Positions 47,116-56,404 are shown, numbered from the stretch's first letter. The stretch is 64,000 nucleotides of DNA from Pirellula staleyi DSM 6068 (GCA_945900945.1 CAMDKL010000001.1:1-64000); one strand, 5' to 3'. Notes: generated from the letters alone by a model not told the origin. Numbers and translations are program-made.

Positions 47116-48408
47116 ATGGCACTTTTGCTGAACGCATTGTACTTCGTCTTCCTAATATTTGTCAGTCCTTTGATTTTTTGGAGGAGTTGGAAACACGGAA
47201 GGTATCGTCGCGGGTGGAGTGGTAAGTTGTTTGGACCTAGTCAAGGCATACGAACCTCCCAGTGTGTCGTGTGGCTTCACGCTGTTAGCGTGGGTGAAGT
47301 GCAGGTGCTGCGCAGTTTGATCGAAATTCTAGAAAAGGAGCGGCCCGATTTGACACTCGTGATTTCCGTGTCAACGGACAGCGGTATGGATTTGGCAATA
47401 AAACTTTTTGCCAAACACCATCTTTTCTTTACTCCATTTGATTTTAGCTGGTCCGTCCGACGGGCACTTCGAGTAATGCATCCTGTGCTCATCGTTCTGG
47501 CCGAACTGGAACTGTGGCCTAATTGGCTCCTGTCCGCCGAACGCATCGGATGTCCTGTTGCCGTCATCAACGCTCGTCTGAGTGCACGAAGCTTCAAGGG
47601 CTACGCGCGCATTCCCTATCTCGTGCGCAAGTGCATGCAGACCATCGATTGGGTCGGCGCTCAATCGGAAACTGTGGCGACCCGATTCGAAAAACTTGGG
47701 GTGCCGTCAAACCGGCTCACGATAACCGGAAACGTCAAATTTGACGGAGCAACAGGCGACCGTTTGTCCCCCGAAGTCGTCCTGCGAAGAGAATTGCTTA
47801 GCTTGACAACAGAGCATATGGTCTTTCTGGCCGGTAGCACTCAATCGCCGGAGGAATTACTAGTCCTAACTACCTTTCTGGAACTTGCCCCTCGCTTTCC
47901 CAACCTCAAACTTATTCTGGTGCCAAGACATGTCGAGCGATTCGAAGAAGTCGCAAAAGCAATCGAAGCGACTGGTTTGCCATGGGCTCGACGAAGTACA
48001 AGCCAAAGCGTAGGTTCCGATCCCAACTGGAGGATTTTTCTAGGGGATAGCGTCGGTGAGTTGCGATGGTGGTGGGGATTGGCCAACATAGGCTTTGTGG
48101 GTGGTAGTTTTGGCGACCGGGGTGGGCAAAACATGATTGAGCCCTGCGCGTACGGCGTCGCTACTTGTTTTGGACCGAACACCCGTAACTTTGCGGATAT
48201 CGTGCATCTCTTGCTTGAGGAAAAAGCAAGTGAACGATTGGAGAGCCCAGAGGAATTGCGACCCTGGATAGAATCCATGCTGATCGATTCCAAAAAGCGA
48301 GACGCTATGTCCAATCAAGCAATCCAAGTCTGCCAAGGGCATCGCGGCGCTAACCAAAGGTCATGGGAAAACCTACAGCGATTCCTACCAAGAAAACCGT
48401 CCACCTAG
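47116..48408 (+). CDS. waaA: 3-deoxy-D-manno-octulosonic acid transferase
   Basis: A 430-residue GT-B transferase. The N-terminal membrane anchor plus LHAVSVGEVQVLRSLIEILE, VLAELELWPNWLLSAERIGC and PVAVINARLSARSF are typical of KdtA/WaaA. The C-terminal half has VFLAGSTQSPEE and FVGGSFGDRGGQNMIEPCAY. It adds Kdo from CMP-Kdo to lipid A at the inner face of the membrane, so this organism makes Kdo-type LPS or a related glycolipid. It is divergent from the exosortase-like gene and converges with the DUF2079 gene. No other LPS genes are adjacent. Confidence 0.95.
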   Translation: MALLLNALYFVFLIFVSPLIFWRSWKHGRYRRGWSGKLFGPSQGIRTSQCVVWLHAVSVGEVQVLRSLIEILEKERPDLTLVISVSTDSGMDLAIKLFAKHHLFFTPFDFSWSVRRALRVMHPVLIVLAELELWPNWLLSAERIGCPVAVINARLSARSFKGYARIPYLVRKCMQTIDWVGAQSETVATRFEKLGVPSNRLTITGNVKFDGATGDRLSPEVVLRRELLSLTTEHMVFLAGSTQSPEELLVLTTFLELAPRFPNLKLILVPRHVERFEEVAKAIEATGLPWARRSTSQSVGSDPNWRIFLGDSVGELRWWWGLANIGFVGGSFGDRGGQNMIEPCAYGVATCFGPNTRNFADIVHLLLEEKASERLESPEELRPWIESMLIDSKKRDAMSNQAIQVCQGHRGANQRSWENLQRFLPRKPST

Positions 48409-48456
48409 GATTCCAACACCACCGCTATCTCGCTCAAGTAAGCGACCGCCAACTGT

Positions 48457-50481
48457 TTAATGTCCCCGTTGTAAAATCTGAATATCAAATCGGCTTAAGT
48501 GAATTCGGAATCCCAGCTGCAACGCTTCCTCGCGGACTCGAATCGTTTCCTCGACTGTCTGCTGAAATACCTCGCGAAAATCAAGAATGATCATGTCGTA
48601 ACGGAGCAGCGGCGATGCCAGAGACGGATCAAGCTCGGAAAGGTCATCGCGTCGTTGCCAAAACTGACCGACGGTCTCGACGTCGGATAAACCAACCAAA
48701 TGCGAGGCGATTCGGCCGGTGGCAAGTGCCCGAGGCGACACCTTCGACCCCGTTGCCGAATCAGAAACCTTGGATTGAATTAAGGTCTCGATCTGCACAG
48801 TAAGCCATCGGTTGTCCTCGGAGCCGACGAGCCGCTGTTCCGTTTGTTGAAGGTCATAAGTCGCACTCAACACATCGATCAGACTCTCTTGACTCCATGG
48901 CAATTGACCGACAAACAAGCAAAGAACCCAACCGGTCGCCAGCGAACCAATAGCATAACTAGCATCGGACCGTCGGTTTGGTACCATCACATTCATGGTT
49001 GGAATCGAACGCGAAGCACGTGACCGAACCGAACCCTCAATACATCCTAAAAATAAAACCGGTAGTAAACAAGCAGCATATTGAAATGCAATACTCTGGG
49101 CGGGTAAGTGTTCCCATACGACCAAAACACCTATAGGTAACGTGACGGCCAAAAGATGCCACGGAGATCGATGGATACCGGCAACCATGAATGGAGCAAA
49201 TAGAAGACTCAGGAACGCGGCGTTGCGAACCCTAAACATCAGCCCCCAAAACTCCGTGGGCTTGAGTATCGGCGACAAGACAATGTCCAAACCAGAACTA
49301 CCCAGTCTAGCGAATCGACCTGTTTGAAACTTCGCTAAACCACTCGTCGTATAAATGATCCCAAACGCAACCGTTGCGATCAGAAACACCGCTAACCATG
49401 TTCGCTGTTCCAAAACACTCTTCGAAATCACTCCGCTCCTGCGACCGGCCACTGTTCGAAGGTACATGGCAGCGGCAAAACATCCAACAACAACAAAAAC
49501 CCCCTCCTCAAACGAACATGCGACTATCGTTGTCAACGTAGCGGAAAGAATCCTAGACGAAAGTAACAAACGATAAGCGAGCAACAAAAGCGGAATCGCC
49601 ACGGTCACGGGATGCCAACCATAGGTGTACGCGATATTCATCTGACCTATCGACGGATGCAATAGCCAAGCTATGCCCCAAAACGTGGCAGATGCTTGAC
49701 TTCCTCCCAACTTGTGAACGATGGAAGCCAACAATAATGCTGGCAAGGCCAACGACAACGACTGCAATACAAAAACAACGTAGACACTTGGCCACATCCA
49801 CCACATGGGCACTAAAAGAACAAGGCCTGGGTTGAAATGGTCCCAAAAAATCGGAAGCACTGGCGTTTCTAGCAGAAAACCTCGACCCGCAGCAGTGTTG
49901 GCGATGCGTTGAGTAAAATGGCCGAAGTCGTTGAATCCCAGACGGAACCCTTGATAGTACAAATGACTCTGATACAGCCACCAAACCATCGCGATTGCCG
50001 TGGTGACGTTCAGAATGGACCGCCAAAACCAACCTGGTAACGGAGATATTGAGGCGTCCAATGTCGCCAGTCTGCCAAAAGCAAGTCCGGTAAAAACTGC
50101 GAACCAAATCACTTCCCAAAGCGCTGGATCCGGTAACCCGTCGATCAAGCATCTAGCTACAACAAGTCCGATTGGCAACGTTGCCGCCAATCCGAATGCG
50201 AGTCCCAGTCGCCAACTCCTTTCATCTGGTCCCAAACGCATCAAGAGTGGGAAAGCCAATGCGCTGATTCCAAGTATTAGCAATGCGGAGTTGGAAGCAG
50301 CGAGAACCTCAAACGCGGGTGCGACGGTTACTTGCGTATCGTACGAAAATACTAAATGAAAACGGGTGGAAAGCGCAGCGCCGGTCGCAATCCATAGAAA
50401 CGCAACCAAAGCGAGGTAGGTCCAGATTGCAGGACGGGGGCCACTCGCTGCTACGGCTGTTTTACGCCCTTGAGAATACAC
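48457..50481 (-). CDS. DUF2079 polytopic membrane protein
   Basis: A 674-residue protein with about a dozen hydrophobic helices and one soluble C-terminal domain. FNDFGHFTQRIANTAAGRGF, then LPIFWDHFNPGLVLLVPMWW, resembles the DUF2079 family (GT-C-like architecture), in which an Asp in the first loop is conserved. Such proteins are thought to be polyprenyl-phosphate-dependent glycosyltransferases, but the substrate is unknown. The start is a GTG; no closer ATG lies before the first helix. It converges with waaA and lies downstream of the ferredoxin-like gene (15-base gap), so it could be the last gene of that operon. Confidence 0.82.
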   Translation of the reverse strand: MYSQGRKTAVAASGPRPAIWTYLALVAFLWIATGAALSTRFHLVFSYDTQVTVAPAFEVLAASNSALLILGISALAFPLLMRLGPDERSWRLGLAFGLAATLPIGLVVARCLIDGLPDPALWEVIWFAVFTGLAFGRLATLDASISPLPGWFWRSILNVTTAIAMVWWLYQSHLYYQGFRLGFNDFGHFTQRIANTAAGRGFLLETPVLPIFWDHFNPGLVLLVPMWWMWPSVYVVFVLQSLSLALPALLLASIVHKLGGSQASATFWGIAWLLHPSIGQMNIAYTYGWHPVTVAIPLLLLAYRLLLSSRILSATLTTIVACSFEEGVFVVVGCFAAAMYLRTVAGRRSGVISKSVLEQRTWLAVFLIATVAFGIIYTTSGLAKFQTGRFARLGSSGLDIVLSPILKPTEFWGLMFRVRNAAFLSLLFAPFMVAGIHRSPWHLLAVTLPIGVLVVWEHLPAQSIAFQYAACLLPVLFLGCIEGSVRSRASRSIPTMNVMVPNRRSDASYAIGSLATGWVLCLFVGQLPWSQESLIDVLSATYDLQQTEQRLVGSEDNRWLTVQIETLIQSKVSDSATGSKVSPRALATGRIASHLVGLSDVETVGQFWQRRDDLSELDPSLASPLLRYDMIILDFREVFQQTVEETIRVREEALQLGFRIHLSRFDIQILQRGH

Positions 50482-50496
50482 CGATGAAAGCCCTAT

Positions 50497-51657
50497 CTAC
50501 AGATTCAAGGCATCGAGTTGGTCGAGCAGCGAATCGAGCTCATCCGGCTTACGTTCTTGCTTTGGAACACGAGCCTCAATGGTCGCGGTCGCCGAGCCAT
50601 TGGCCGCAGATTCTGTGCTGCTGGAATTGAAATCCACGGCCGCACGCCCAGCCAAAATCAACTGCTCGTTTCTCTCTCTCGCTGCAGCCTCTGCTGGATC
50701 TTCGTCCCGTTCCGGTGCTCCAAACAATTTTGAAAGATCGATCTTGAACCCACCTGCATCGACCGGTGCGCCGGCGATTGCAGGCGTCTTGTGCTGCGGA
50801 AACATGATCGCATTCTCCGGGCAAACTCGTGAACACGCTGGACAGCCCTTTCGGCAGTTGTCCGGCTGTTCTACTAAGATCGTCTCGCCACGGTCCACCC
50901 CATAGACTCCAAACAAACAGAAATCGATACACTCCATGCAATTGGTGCATCGGCTGTAATCGATCACAGGATACCAACGTCGTTGCGGGTGCTCATCCAT
51001 CCGCAACGGTACGATTCCAAGTGGTGATTCGTGCGAAACAGGAGCGATGGCATCACCATTGGCGTTACCGTCCAGTCGTCCCGACCCATCTATAGACAGT
51101 GCCGTCGAATTCGTCGGGTTCAAAAATCGGGCGAGCGAAAGGAGGTCTTTTTGGGGCAAATCTAATTGTTCGACCGACAATATACGTCGGAACTCAGCCG
51201 CGAACACTTCACCGGAACCGCCCGAGCGCATATCGATTGAATAGATTTTTCTCGATGGGCGAACCGCGATGTTGGTGACTCGATCAGCTGCCTTCTCGTC
51301 TTCTTTATCTTCTTCCTCATCCTCATCATCGCTTACAAGGTCTAAATTCAATAAAAGTACTTCACCATGCTGGCCACGTATTTCGTGGCGATCGAGTACC
51401 CAAAATCCAGCTCGATCGAACAACCAGCTCAGGATCACGATTGGGCCGGTCCACTCTCGCATTTTCTTGACGCTTTGGCTATCCGATGCCAAATCATACA
51501 AATGCGGAACGATGAGGCTCTTTGTATTGGGCAGACTTGCAGCAATGGTCGCTATGGCGTCCTCTAGCGAACGTTTTTCAGGGCTGCGACTCTGGCCTTG
51601 AGAAACCACAACCAATAATCCACTCGGAGCGATGCTACCGTTGCTTGCAATAACCAT
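50497..51657 (-). CDS. Two-[4Fe-4S] ferredoxin-domain protein with unassigned N-terminal domain
   Basis: About 386 residues. The first 100 residues form an unassigned alpha/beta domain: SGLLVVVSQGQSRSPEKRS, then SLIVPHLYDLA and VILSWLFDRAGFWVLD. A strongly acidic stretch (about 110-125) and a linker follow. Two ferredoxin motifs come next: C-x2-C-x2-C-x3-C with Cys237, 240, 243, 247, and C-x3-C-x2-C-x3-C-P with Cys268, 272, 275, 279. The tail is charged and low-complexity. The start is the ATG of MVIASNG (GAGGAATAG upstream), five bases after the H-protein stop. The motif pair suggests electron relay; the N-terminal domain suggests more than a simple ferredoxin. I do not recognise its family. 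Confidence 0.8.
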   Translation of the reverse strand: MVIASNGSIAPSGLLVVVSQGQSRSPEKRSLEDAIATIAASLPNTKSLIVPHLYDLASDSQSVKKMREWTGPIVILSWLFDRAGFWVLDRHEIRGQHGEVLLLNLDLVSDDEDEEEDKEDEKAADRVTNIAVRPSRKIYSIDMRSGGSGEVFAAEFRRILSVEQLDLPQKDLLSLARFLNPTNSTALSIDGSGRLDGNANGDAIAPVSHESPLGIVPLRMDEHPQRRWYPVIDYSRCTNCMECIDFCLFGVYGVDRGETILVEQPDNCRKGCPACSRVCPENAIMFPQHKTPAIAGAPVDAGGFKIDLSKLFGAPERDEDPAEAAARERNEQLILAGRAAVDFNSSSTESAANGSATATIEARVPKQERKPDELDSLLDQLDALNL

Positions 51658-51662
51658 TTTAT

Positions 51663-52139
51663 CTATTCCTCGTTCGAGTCGATCGTGTTGGCTTGCCCTT
51701 TGATCGTTCTTTGGGCAACATCCCACGCTTTTGCTAAATGTTCTAAGTATTGTGCAGGGCTAAGCAATTCGCTCGAATCGCCTTGCATTTCCATTAACCA
51801 ACCATCGCCGTATTTGTCCACATTGATTCCAGACGGATCTTTGAGCAATCGCTCATTGATCCTGACTACGATTCCGGCCATCGGTGCATACAGTCCGCTC
51901 TCCGCTTTCTTGCTTTCGATGTTGCCGAATTCCTGGCGGTTTTTCAATTCCGATTGCTCCTCAATGCCAAACTCCAAGAAATAAATATCCTGCAACAACC
52001 TCACTGCATAAGCTGAAAAGCCAAACCGTACAATAGCGTTGCCCTGGGGCATGGCCCACATGTGATTTTTTGCAAAAAGTCGATCCGTTGGAAATTCGGC
52101 TGCAAAATCCCCCATCATGAACTTGAGCGACTCGCTCAT
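51663..52139 (-). CDS. Glycine-cleavage H-protein-like lipoyl carrier
   Basis: A 158-residue protein with an H-protein core: FAKNHMWAMPQGNAIVRFGF, then FGNIESKKAESGLYAPMAGI and VVRINERLLKDPSGIN. Lys78 of the ESKKA motif is in the lipoylated position (E-S-V-K-A in GcvH), and the downstream A-P-x-x-G turn is conserved. It is not next to gcvT or gcvP; instead it overlaps a HemW-like radical SAM gene by ATGA and precedes a ferredoxin-like gene by five bases. It therefore resembles lipoyl carriers used outside glycine cleavage (for example in sulfur-oxidising sHdr systems) rather than a housekeeping GcvH. Binding of lipoate is inferred from the motif. Confidence 0.82.
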   Translation of the reverse strand: MSESLKFMMGDFAAEFPTDRLFAKNHMWAMPQGNAIVRFGFSAYAVRLLQDIYFLEFGIEEQSELKNRQEFGNIESKKAESGLYAPMAGIVVRINERLLKDPSGINVDKYGDGWLMEMQGDSSELLSPAQYLEHLAKAWDVAQRTIKGQANTIDSNEE

Positions 52140-53491
52140 GTATAACGAACCCCACGAAACTGTGGCTCAAAAAACGCTGTCAGCAGCCCATCCACTCGCA
52201 ACAATCCGTCTATCGTCAATTCGACTCGATTGCATTTACCGGTTGCATCTGTCTTGAACACCACATAGCCATCTTCGACGTACTCATTCCATTCGTTCTG
52301 CCATCGCTCAACAATATTAGCATTGAACTTCATTTCAAAATATCCAACGTCGAGATAACCTCGCTTCAATTGCAAGATCATCTCGCGAATGAGCGACTGC
52401 TCCTCGGTCGGCACAAACGCCCTGCCGATGGGAAGTCGATTCTCGTCTAGCAGGGCACCGATGTATTGCGGCCATTCCGGTACGTTCTGATAATGGACCC
52501 CCGACACATGACCAAAACTGGCGATACCCGTCGCGATCAAATCTGAACCACGCCACAAATTATCGCGATACGAAAAACTGACCTTCGATGGGTCCTTGAC
52601 TACTGTGTATGCGCTGCTGACTTTGTAGCCAGCCGTTTGGAATTCTTCGAATGCATACTGAACCCAATCACGCTTGGTTTGCCAGTCCGCGACCGGAGCC
52701 GCTTGATGGGTTTGCAACAGGTCTTTGGAGTAGACGGTATTGAACGGCAATTCCATTTGATAGATCGTCACACTCTCTGGCGAAAGCTCGAGAGTTCGAC
52801 GAACATTCTCACGCCAATTGTCCCATGTCTCACCTACCATTCCTGAAATAAGATCGATATTCACATTTGGAAATCCGGCGGCCACAATCCATTCCCATGC
52901 TTTGTGAATCTCCTTCGATAAATGGGCGCGACCATTCTCTTCGAGGATTGCATCCGAAAAATTCTCTACCCCGAGACTCAATCGAGTGACACCGAGTTCG
53001 CGGAGCGCGTGCACTTTGGATTCGCTCAATGTTCCAGGTTCGCATTCGAAAGTAACTTCCTCGGCTTGGTCCCAAGAAATGCTCTTATGCAGTCGGTCGA
53101 ACAGCGATTGCAACTGCTTGACGGATAAAAAGCTTGGGGTGCCACCTCCGAAATAGACAAATCGAAACGGTCTGCCACCCATGACCGGCTGTTGCGAGAC
53201 CAGTTCGATTTCATGCGTCAATGCCGACACGTAGCGTTCAATTTCGCCAGCGTTGACGTCGGTGAAAACCTTGAAGTAACAGAATTTACACCGCTTGCGA
53301 CAAAACGGGATATGCAGGTACAAACCTAGCGGCGTTTCCAACTCCTCGCCGGATGGGGAGCCTTGTTTGCGAGGGGGATTCGCCATGGCCGCATGGATGG
53401 TCGGCAACGCGTCGCCTGTCCATTGCGAAAAGGGTGGATAGTTGGAAATGAAATAACTTCCAACTTCTGTTTTTTTTACTTCGGTCGACAT
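52136..53491 (-). CDS. HemW/HutW-like radical SAM protein
   Basis: About 451 residues. The radical SAM cluster motif C-x3-C-x2-C is at Cys64, 68, 71 (HIPFCRKRCKFCYF), and the SAM-binding GGGTP is in YFGGGTPSFLS. FECEPGTLSESKVHALRELG, then RLSLGVENFSD, and LISGMVGETWDNWREN, are typical of the coproporphyrinogen oxidase-like (HemN/HemW/HutW) family. Family members include the haem chaperone HemW and the haem-utilisation HutW, so haem-related or radical methyl-transfer roles are possible. The start is the ATG of MSTEVKKTEV. It is the first gene of an operon with an H-protein and a ferredoxin-like protein; see findings. Confidence 0.9.
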   Translation of the reverse strand: MSTEVKKTEVGSYFISNYPPFSQWTGDALPTIHAAMANPPRKQGSPSGEELETPLGLYLHIPFCRKRCKFCYFKVFTDVNAGEIERYVSALTHEIELVSQQPVMGGRPFRFVYFGGGTPSFLSVKQLQSLFDRLHKSISWDQAEEVTFECEPGTLSESKVHALRELGVTRLSLGVENFSDAILEENGRAHLSKEIHKAWEWIVAAGFPNVNIDLISGMVGETWDNWRENVRRTLELSPESVTIYQMELPFNTVYSKDLLQTHQAAPVADWQTKRDWVQYAFEEFQTAGYKVSSAYTVVKDPSKVSFSYRDNLWRGSDLIATGIASFGHVSGVHYQNVPEWPQYIGALLDENRLPIGRAFVPTEEQSLIREMILQLKRGYLDVGYFEMKFNANIVERWQNEWNEYVEDGYVVFKTDATGKCNRVELTIDGLLRVDGLLTAFFEPQFRGVRYT

Positions 53492-53606
53492 AGTTGCGAT
53501 GGAGTGGTAGCTTTTGGATTGGCAATGGCTTACGAAAGTAGCCAAAACCTACGGACATAGTGTAACCTCGAAACTAAAATCGTGCAGAACGAATAGCGAA
53601 TCATTC

Positions 53607-54878
53607 ATGCAAACGCGGTGGGACGTCATCATTGTAGGAGGCGGTGCAGCGGGACTTTGGGCTGCGGGAACTGCGGCCGCGCGTGGCCGGAAAGTGCTGG
53701 TTCTCGAAAAGAACAACAAAGCCGGTGTTAAGATTCTGATGTCAGGCGGGACGCGTTGCAACATCACCCACAACTGCGAGAGTCGAAAAATCGCCGATGC
53801 CTTCGGGAAAAATGGCCGAGTTTTGCTCTCCGTTTTGAGCCGACTGTCCCCTCAGGATGTCGTCCGGCAAATGGACCAAGAGGGCGTTCCTACCAAGGTC
53901 GAAGAGACCGGAAAAATATTTCCCGCTAGCGATCGAGCGATCGATGTTCGCGACGCGGTCGTGCGACGGTTAGCGCGCCAGGGAGCCAGCTTGGTCACCG
54001 GAGCCGCAGTCCAATCCATCCGACCGCTAGAGTCGGAAAGCGGAGGCTTCGAAGTTTCCGTAAAGATCCATGGCCAGTCGACGGCAAATTTTATCAGCGA
54101 CTCCGTACTCTTGACCTGTGGTGGACTCAGCTACAGCGGGTGCGGAACAACCGGTGACGGTTACCCATGGGCCCAAGCCATGGGGCATACGATTACGCCT
54201 CTTAGGCCTGCTTTGACCCCGTTGCTTTCCAATGAAGCGTGGGTGCACGAACTCAGTGGCATAACACTTGATGACGCTGAGGTGACTGCAAGAGTCATAG
54301 GGCCAAATGCAAAGATCGCGAAAATGGAACGGGCGACTTCGCGAGGCGGATTGCTGTGGACCCACTTCGGCTGCAGTGGCCCGATCGCCATGAACGTCTC
54401 GCGCTGCTTTTCGGATTTAACTAACGACATACCAGCGGCTATGCTCGTCGACCTGTTGCCAGACGTGTCGCGCGAGGCCTGCGAGCAATGGTTGATCGAT
54501 GCCGCCAAGGAATCGAATAAGACGATCGCGAACGTGCTAAGCCAACGCATTCCCAAACGGCTTGCATCCGCTTTGGTTGCAATGGTCGGCTCGACAAATG
54601 AAGTGCATACGGCCGAGATGTCAAAAAAAGTTCGAAGCGGATTGGTCGAACGAATCAAGGCATTGTCGGTTCCCATTCATGGAACGCGAGGCTATCCCAA
54701 AGCAGAGGTGACAGCCGGTGGTGTTGTGCTTGGTGAAGTTAACTTTCAAGATATGCAAAGCCGCAAGATGCCCGGCTTGTTTTTCGCCGGCGAGATACTC
54801 GATTTAGACGGACCGATTGGTGGCTACAATTTTCAAGCAGCGTGGAGCACCGGCCACGCCGCCGGTCTGCATGTTTGA
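53607..54878 (+). CDS. HI0933-family FAD-dependent oxidoreductase (YhiN-like)
   Basis: A 423-residue flavoprotein. An FAD-binding GxGxxG motif is in VIIVGGGAAGLWAAGTAAAR, followed by LVLEKNNKAGVKILMSGGTR, and the C-terminal FFAGEILDLDGPIGGYNFQA. This is the HI0933/YhiN-type 'aminoacetone oxidase family' of flavoproteins, whose physiological reaction is not settled. The start is the ATG of MQTRWDV, because 31 upstream codons look non-coding. It is divergent from the radical SAM gene with about 115 bases between starts. Confidence 0.92.
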   Translation: MQTRWDVIIVGGGAAGLWAAGTAAARGRKVLVLEKNNKAGVKILMSGGTRCNITHNCESRKIADAFGKNGRVLLSVLSRLSPQDVVRQMDQEGVPTKVEETGKIFPASDRAIDVRDAVVRRLARQGASLVTGAAVQSIRPLESESGGFEVSVKIHGQSTANFISDSVLLTCGGLSYSGCGTTGDGYPWAQAMGHTITPLRPALTPLLSNEAWVHELSGITLDDAEVTARVIGPNAKIAKMERATSRGGLLWTHFGCSGPIAMNVSRCFSDLTNDIPAAMLVDLLPDVSREACEQWLIDAAKESNKTIANVLSQRIPKRLASALVAMVGSTNEVHTAEMSKKVRSGLVERIKALSVPIHGTRGYPKAEVTAGGVVLGEVNFQDMQSRKMPGLFFAGEILDLDGPIGGYNFQAAWSTGHAAGLHV

Positions 54879-54916
54879 AAATCATTCAGACCCAATTTTT
54901 CAAGGTCGAGCAAGTC

Positions 54917-56404
54917 TTAGGGTTTGGAACTGCGAAGCCCCAGGTTGATACTGTTGCCCGCTAGCTGCGCGAACGCCTTTTGAGTATTGCCAAGCAGCAT
55001 TTTCAAGTCGCCTTGTGAATCCAATGAAAACACCATCCGGTCGCCAGTCGCATAGATTACGATTCCGGGTTCGGGCAGCCGAAGTGTGAATTCTGTGCAT
55101 TCGGGGTCGTAGTCGAGATGCTCTGCTAACGCATCAATTTCCTCGATGTCATCGATCTTGGATTCCAAATCGAGGTTGGCATCAAGCTCGAAAACAATTC
55201 TTTTGCAGTACTTCGTAAAGATAGCTAGAAAGTTCGGATCATCGATAACGCTGGAGTTGCGGAACGACCTAACCTCAGTTGATAACAGATATTTCTCTGC
55301 ATCTTCGGGGTCTTGGGTCAGAGAAATGTTTACGTCGAAATCGGGACCTTTGATGGATGCCGTGGATGCGATGTTTGTAAAACTAAGGTCCTTGCGTTTG
55401 TATCGGAAGGACTCGCGAAGCTGTTCAAATATCTCCGTTGCATGCGCTGTTACTTCACCGGATCCAGACTTCTCCACGAAATCGCGTTCCCAGTCATTGT
55501 GCGTAGCAAGCGGTGTCTTTGGTTTTGTATATCCGCGGAGTTCACGAACACGTCCCCGGATCTCGCCAGTCAAACAAGAATCTTTGATCGGGCTGGTCGC
55601 CCCTTCCACCGCGAGTTCACCTTTTGGGAGCAGCTCGGCAAGATCCACAAGGACTAGTTCTTTGGTTTTGCTACCAAACAGGACGGGGGTTTGTTTAACA
55701 GCACCAGCAACCGTAACCCGGAGAATGCGAGGAACTTCACCAAGTAGATATTTCTGCAATGACGTTGTGGTAATGCGGCGGTCTATTCCGATCGATTCTT
55801 TGGCAACGCCCTTGATCGCTTGAATTAGGCAGTGGGTCCAAATGCCATGATTGAGTGATCTGCTTGGAAACGAAATTTCATTGGACTTGCAAGAAACGAA
55901 TGCAAAGCGGGACGCAGATTCTTTGCAAAATGCCCGGAGTTCATCGCCAGCAAACTCGGTCTCCAACACCGGCGTGCCGCGGGACGCACTTGTGCTTGAG
56001 CCGTGGCAAACATCCAGAAATAGGAGAACCTGGCTGCATTTGGCCTGACCGATTTTGCTGAGAATCTCTGCTAACGGAAGGCTCGATCTTTCGAAATCAT
56101 CAACTTGAGTGTCACATGCGGATACAACGCTAGCGCCATGGATCGAAGCACCAAGACCTGCATAAAAGAGTACCAACCGATCATCGGGGCCGACCTTGCT
56201 CAAGAATTTCGGGAGAGTTAAACGCAATTCGGCCAGAGTCGCAAAATCGCTGAGCAGGATAACACAGTCGGCTGGTTCCACACCCATAGTTTGCCAAGCT
56301 CCGACAAAATCATGAGCATCTTGTTCGGCGTAGACCACGCTTTGGAAGAAGGTGTCTTGATAATCTTCGATAGCAACGGCAAGGATATAGGTTCTCGGTC
56401 TCAT
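54917..56404 (-). CDS. Caspase-family (C14-like) protein lacking the usual active-site His
   Basis: About 495 residues. The N-terminal caspase-like domain has TYILAVAIEDYQDTFFQSVV, DAHDFVGAWQTMGV and LLFLDVCHGSSTSAS, with Cys133 in the normal nucleophile context (D-x-C-H). The partner site, normally F-x-x-G-H-G, reads LVLFYAGLGASIHG, so the catalytic His is replaced by Leu84, encoded by CTT, one base from CAT. A nearby His89 might or might not compensate. The rest has no transmembrane helix; the last 170 residues are acidic and unassigned (FDVNISLTQDPEDAEKYLLS). Active orthocaspases act as proteases in stress or defence; this one may be a pseudoenzyme. The start is the ATG of MRPRTYIL. Confidence 0.85.
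   Translation of the reverse strand: MRPRTYILAVAIEDYQDTFFQSVVYAEQDAHDFVGAWQTMGVEPADCVILLSDFATLAELRLTLPKFLSKVGPDDRLVLFYAGLGASIHGASVVSACDTQVDDFERSSLPLAEILSKIGQAKCSQVLLFLDVCHGSSTSASRGTPVLETEFAGDELRAFCKESASRFAFVSCKSNEISFPSRSLNHGIWTHCLIQAIKGVAKESIGIDRRITTTSLQKYLLGEVPRILRVTVAGAVKQTPVLFGSKTKELVLVDLAELLPKGELAVEGATSPIKDSCLTGEIRGRVRELRGYTKPKTPLATHNDWERDFVEKSGSGEVTAHATEIFEQLRESFRYKRKDLSFTNIASTASIKGPDFDVNISLTQDPEDAEKYLLSTEVRSFRNSSVIDDPNFLAIFTKYCKRIVFELDANLDLESKIDDIEEIDALAEHLDYDPECTEFTLRLPEPGIVIYATGDRMVFSLDSQGDLKMLLGNTQKAFAQLAGNSINLGLRSSKP

Noticed and set aside
48363-48590. Short rightward frame after waaA
   Set aside because: It overlaps both convergent genes and has no family motif or ribosome binding site.
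51663-52139. Housekeeping GcvH of glycine cleavage
   Set aside because: The lipoyl motif fits, but the neighbours are a radical SAM gene and a ferredoxin-like gene and no gcvT or gcvP is present.
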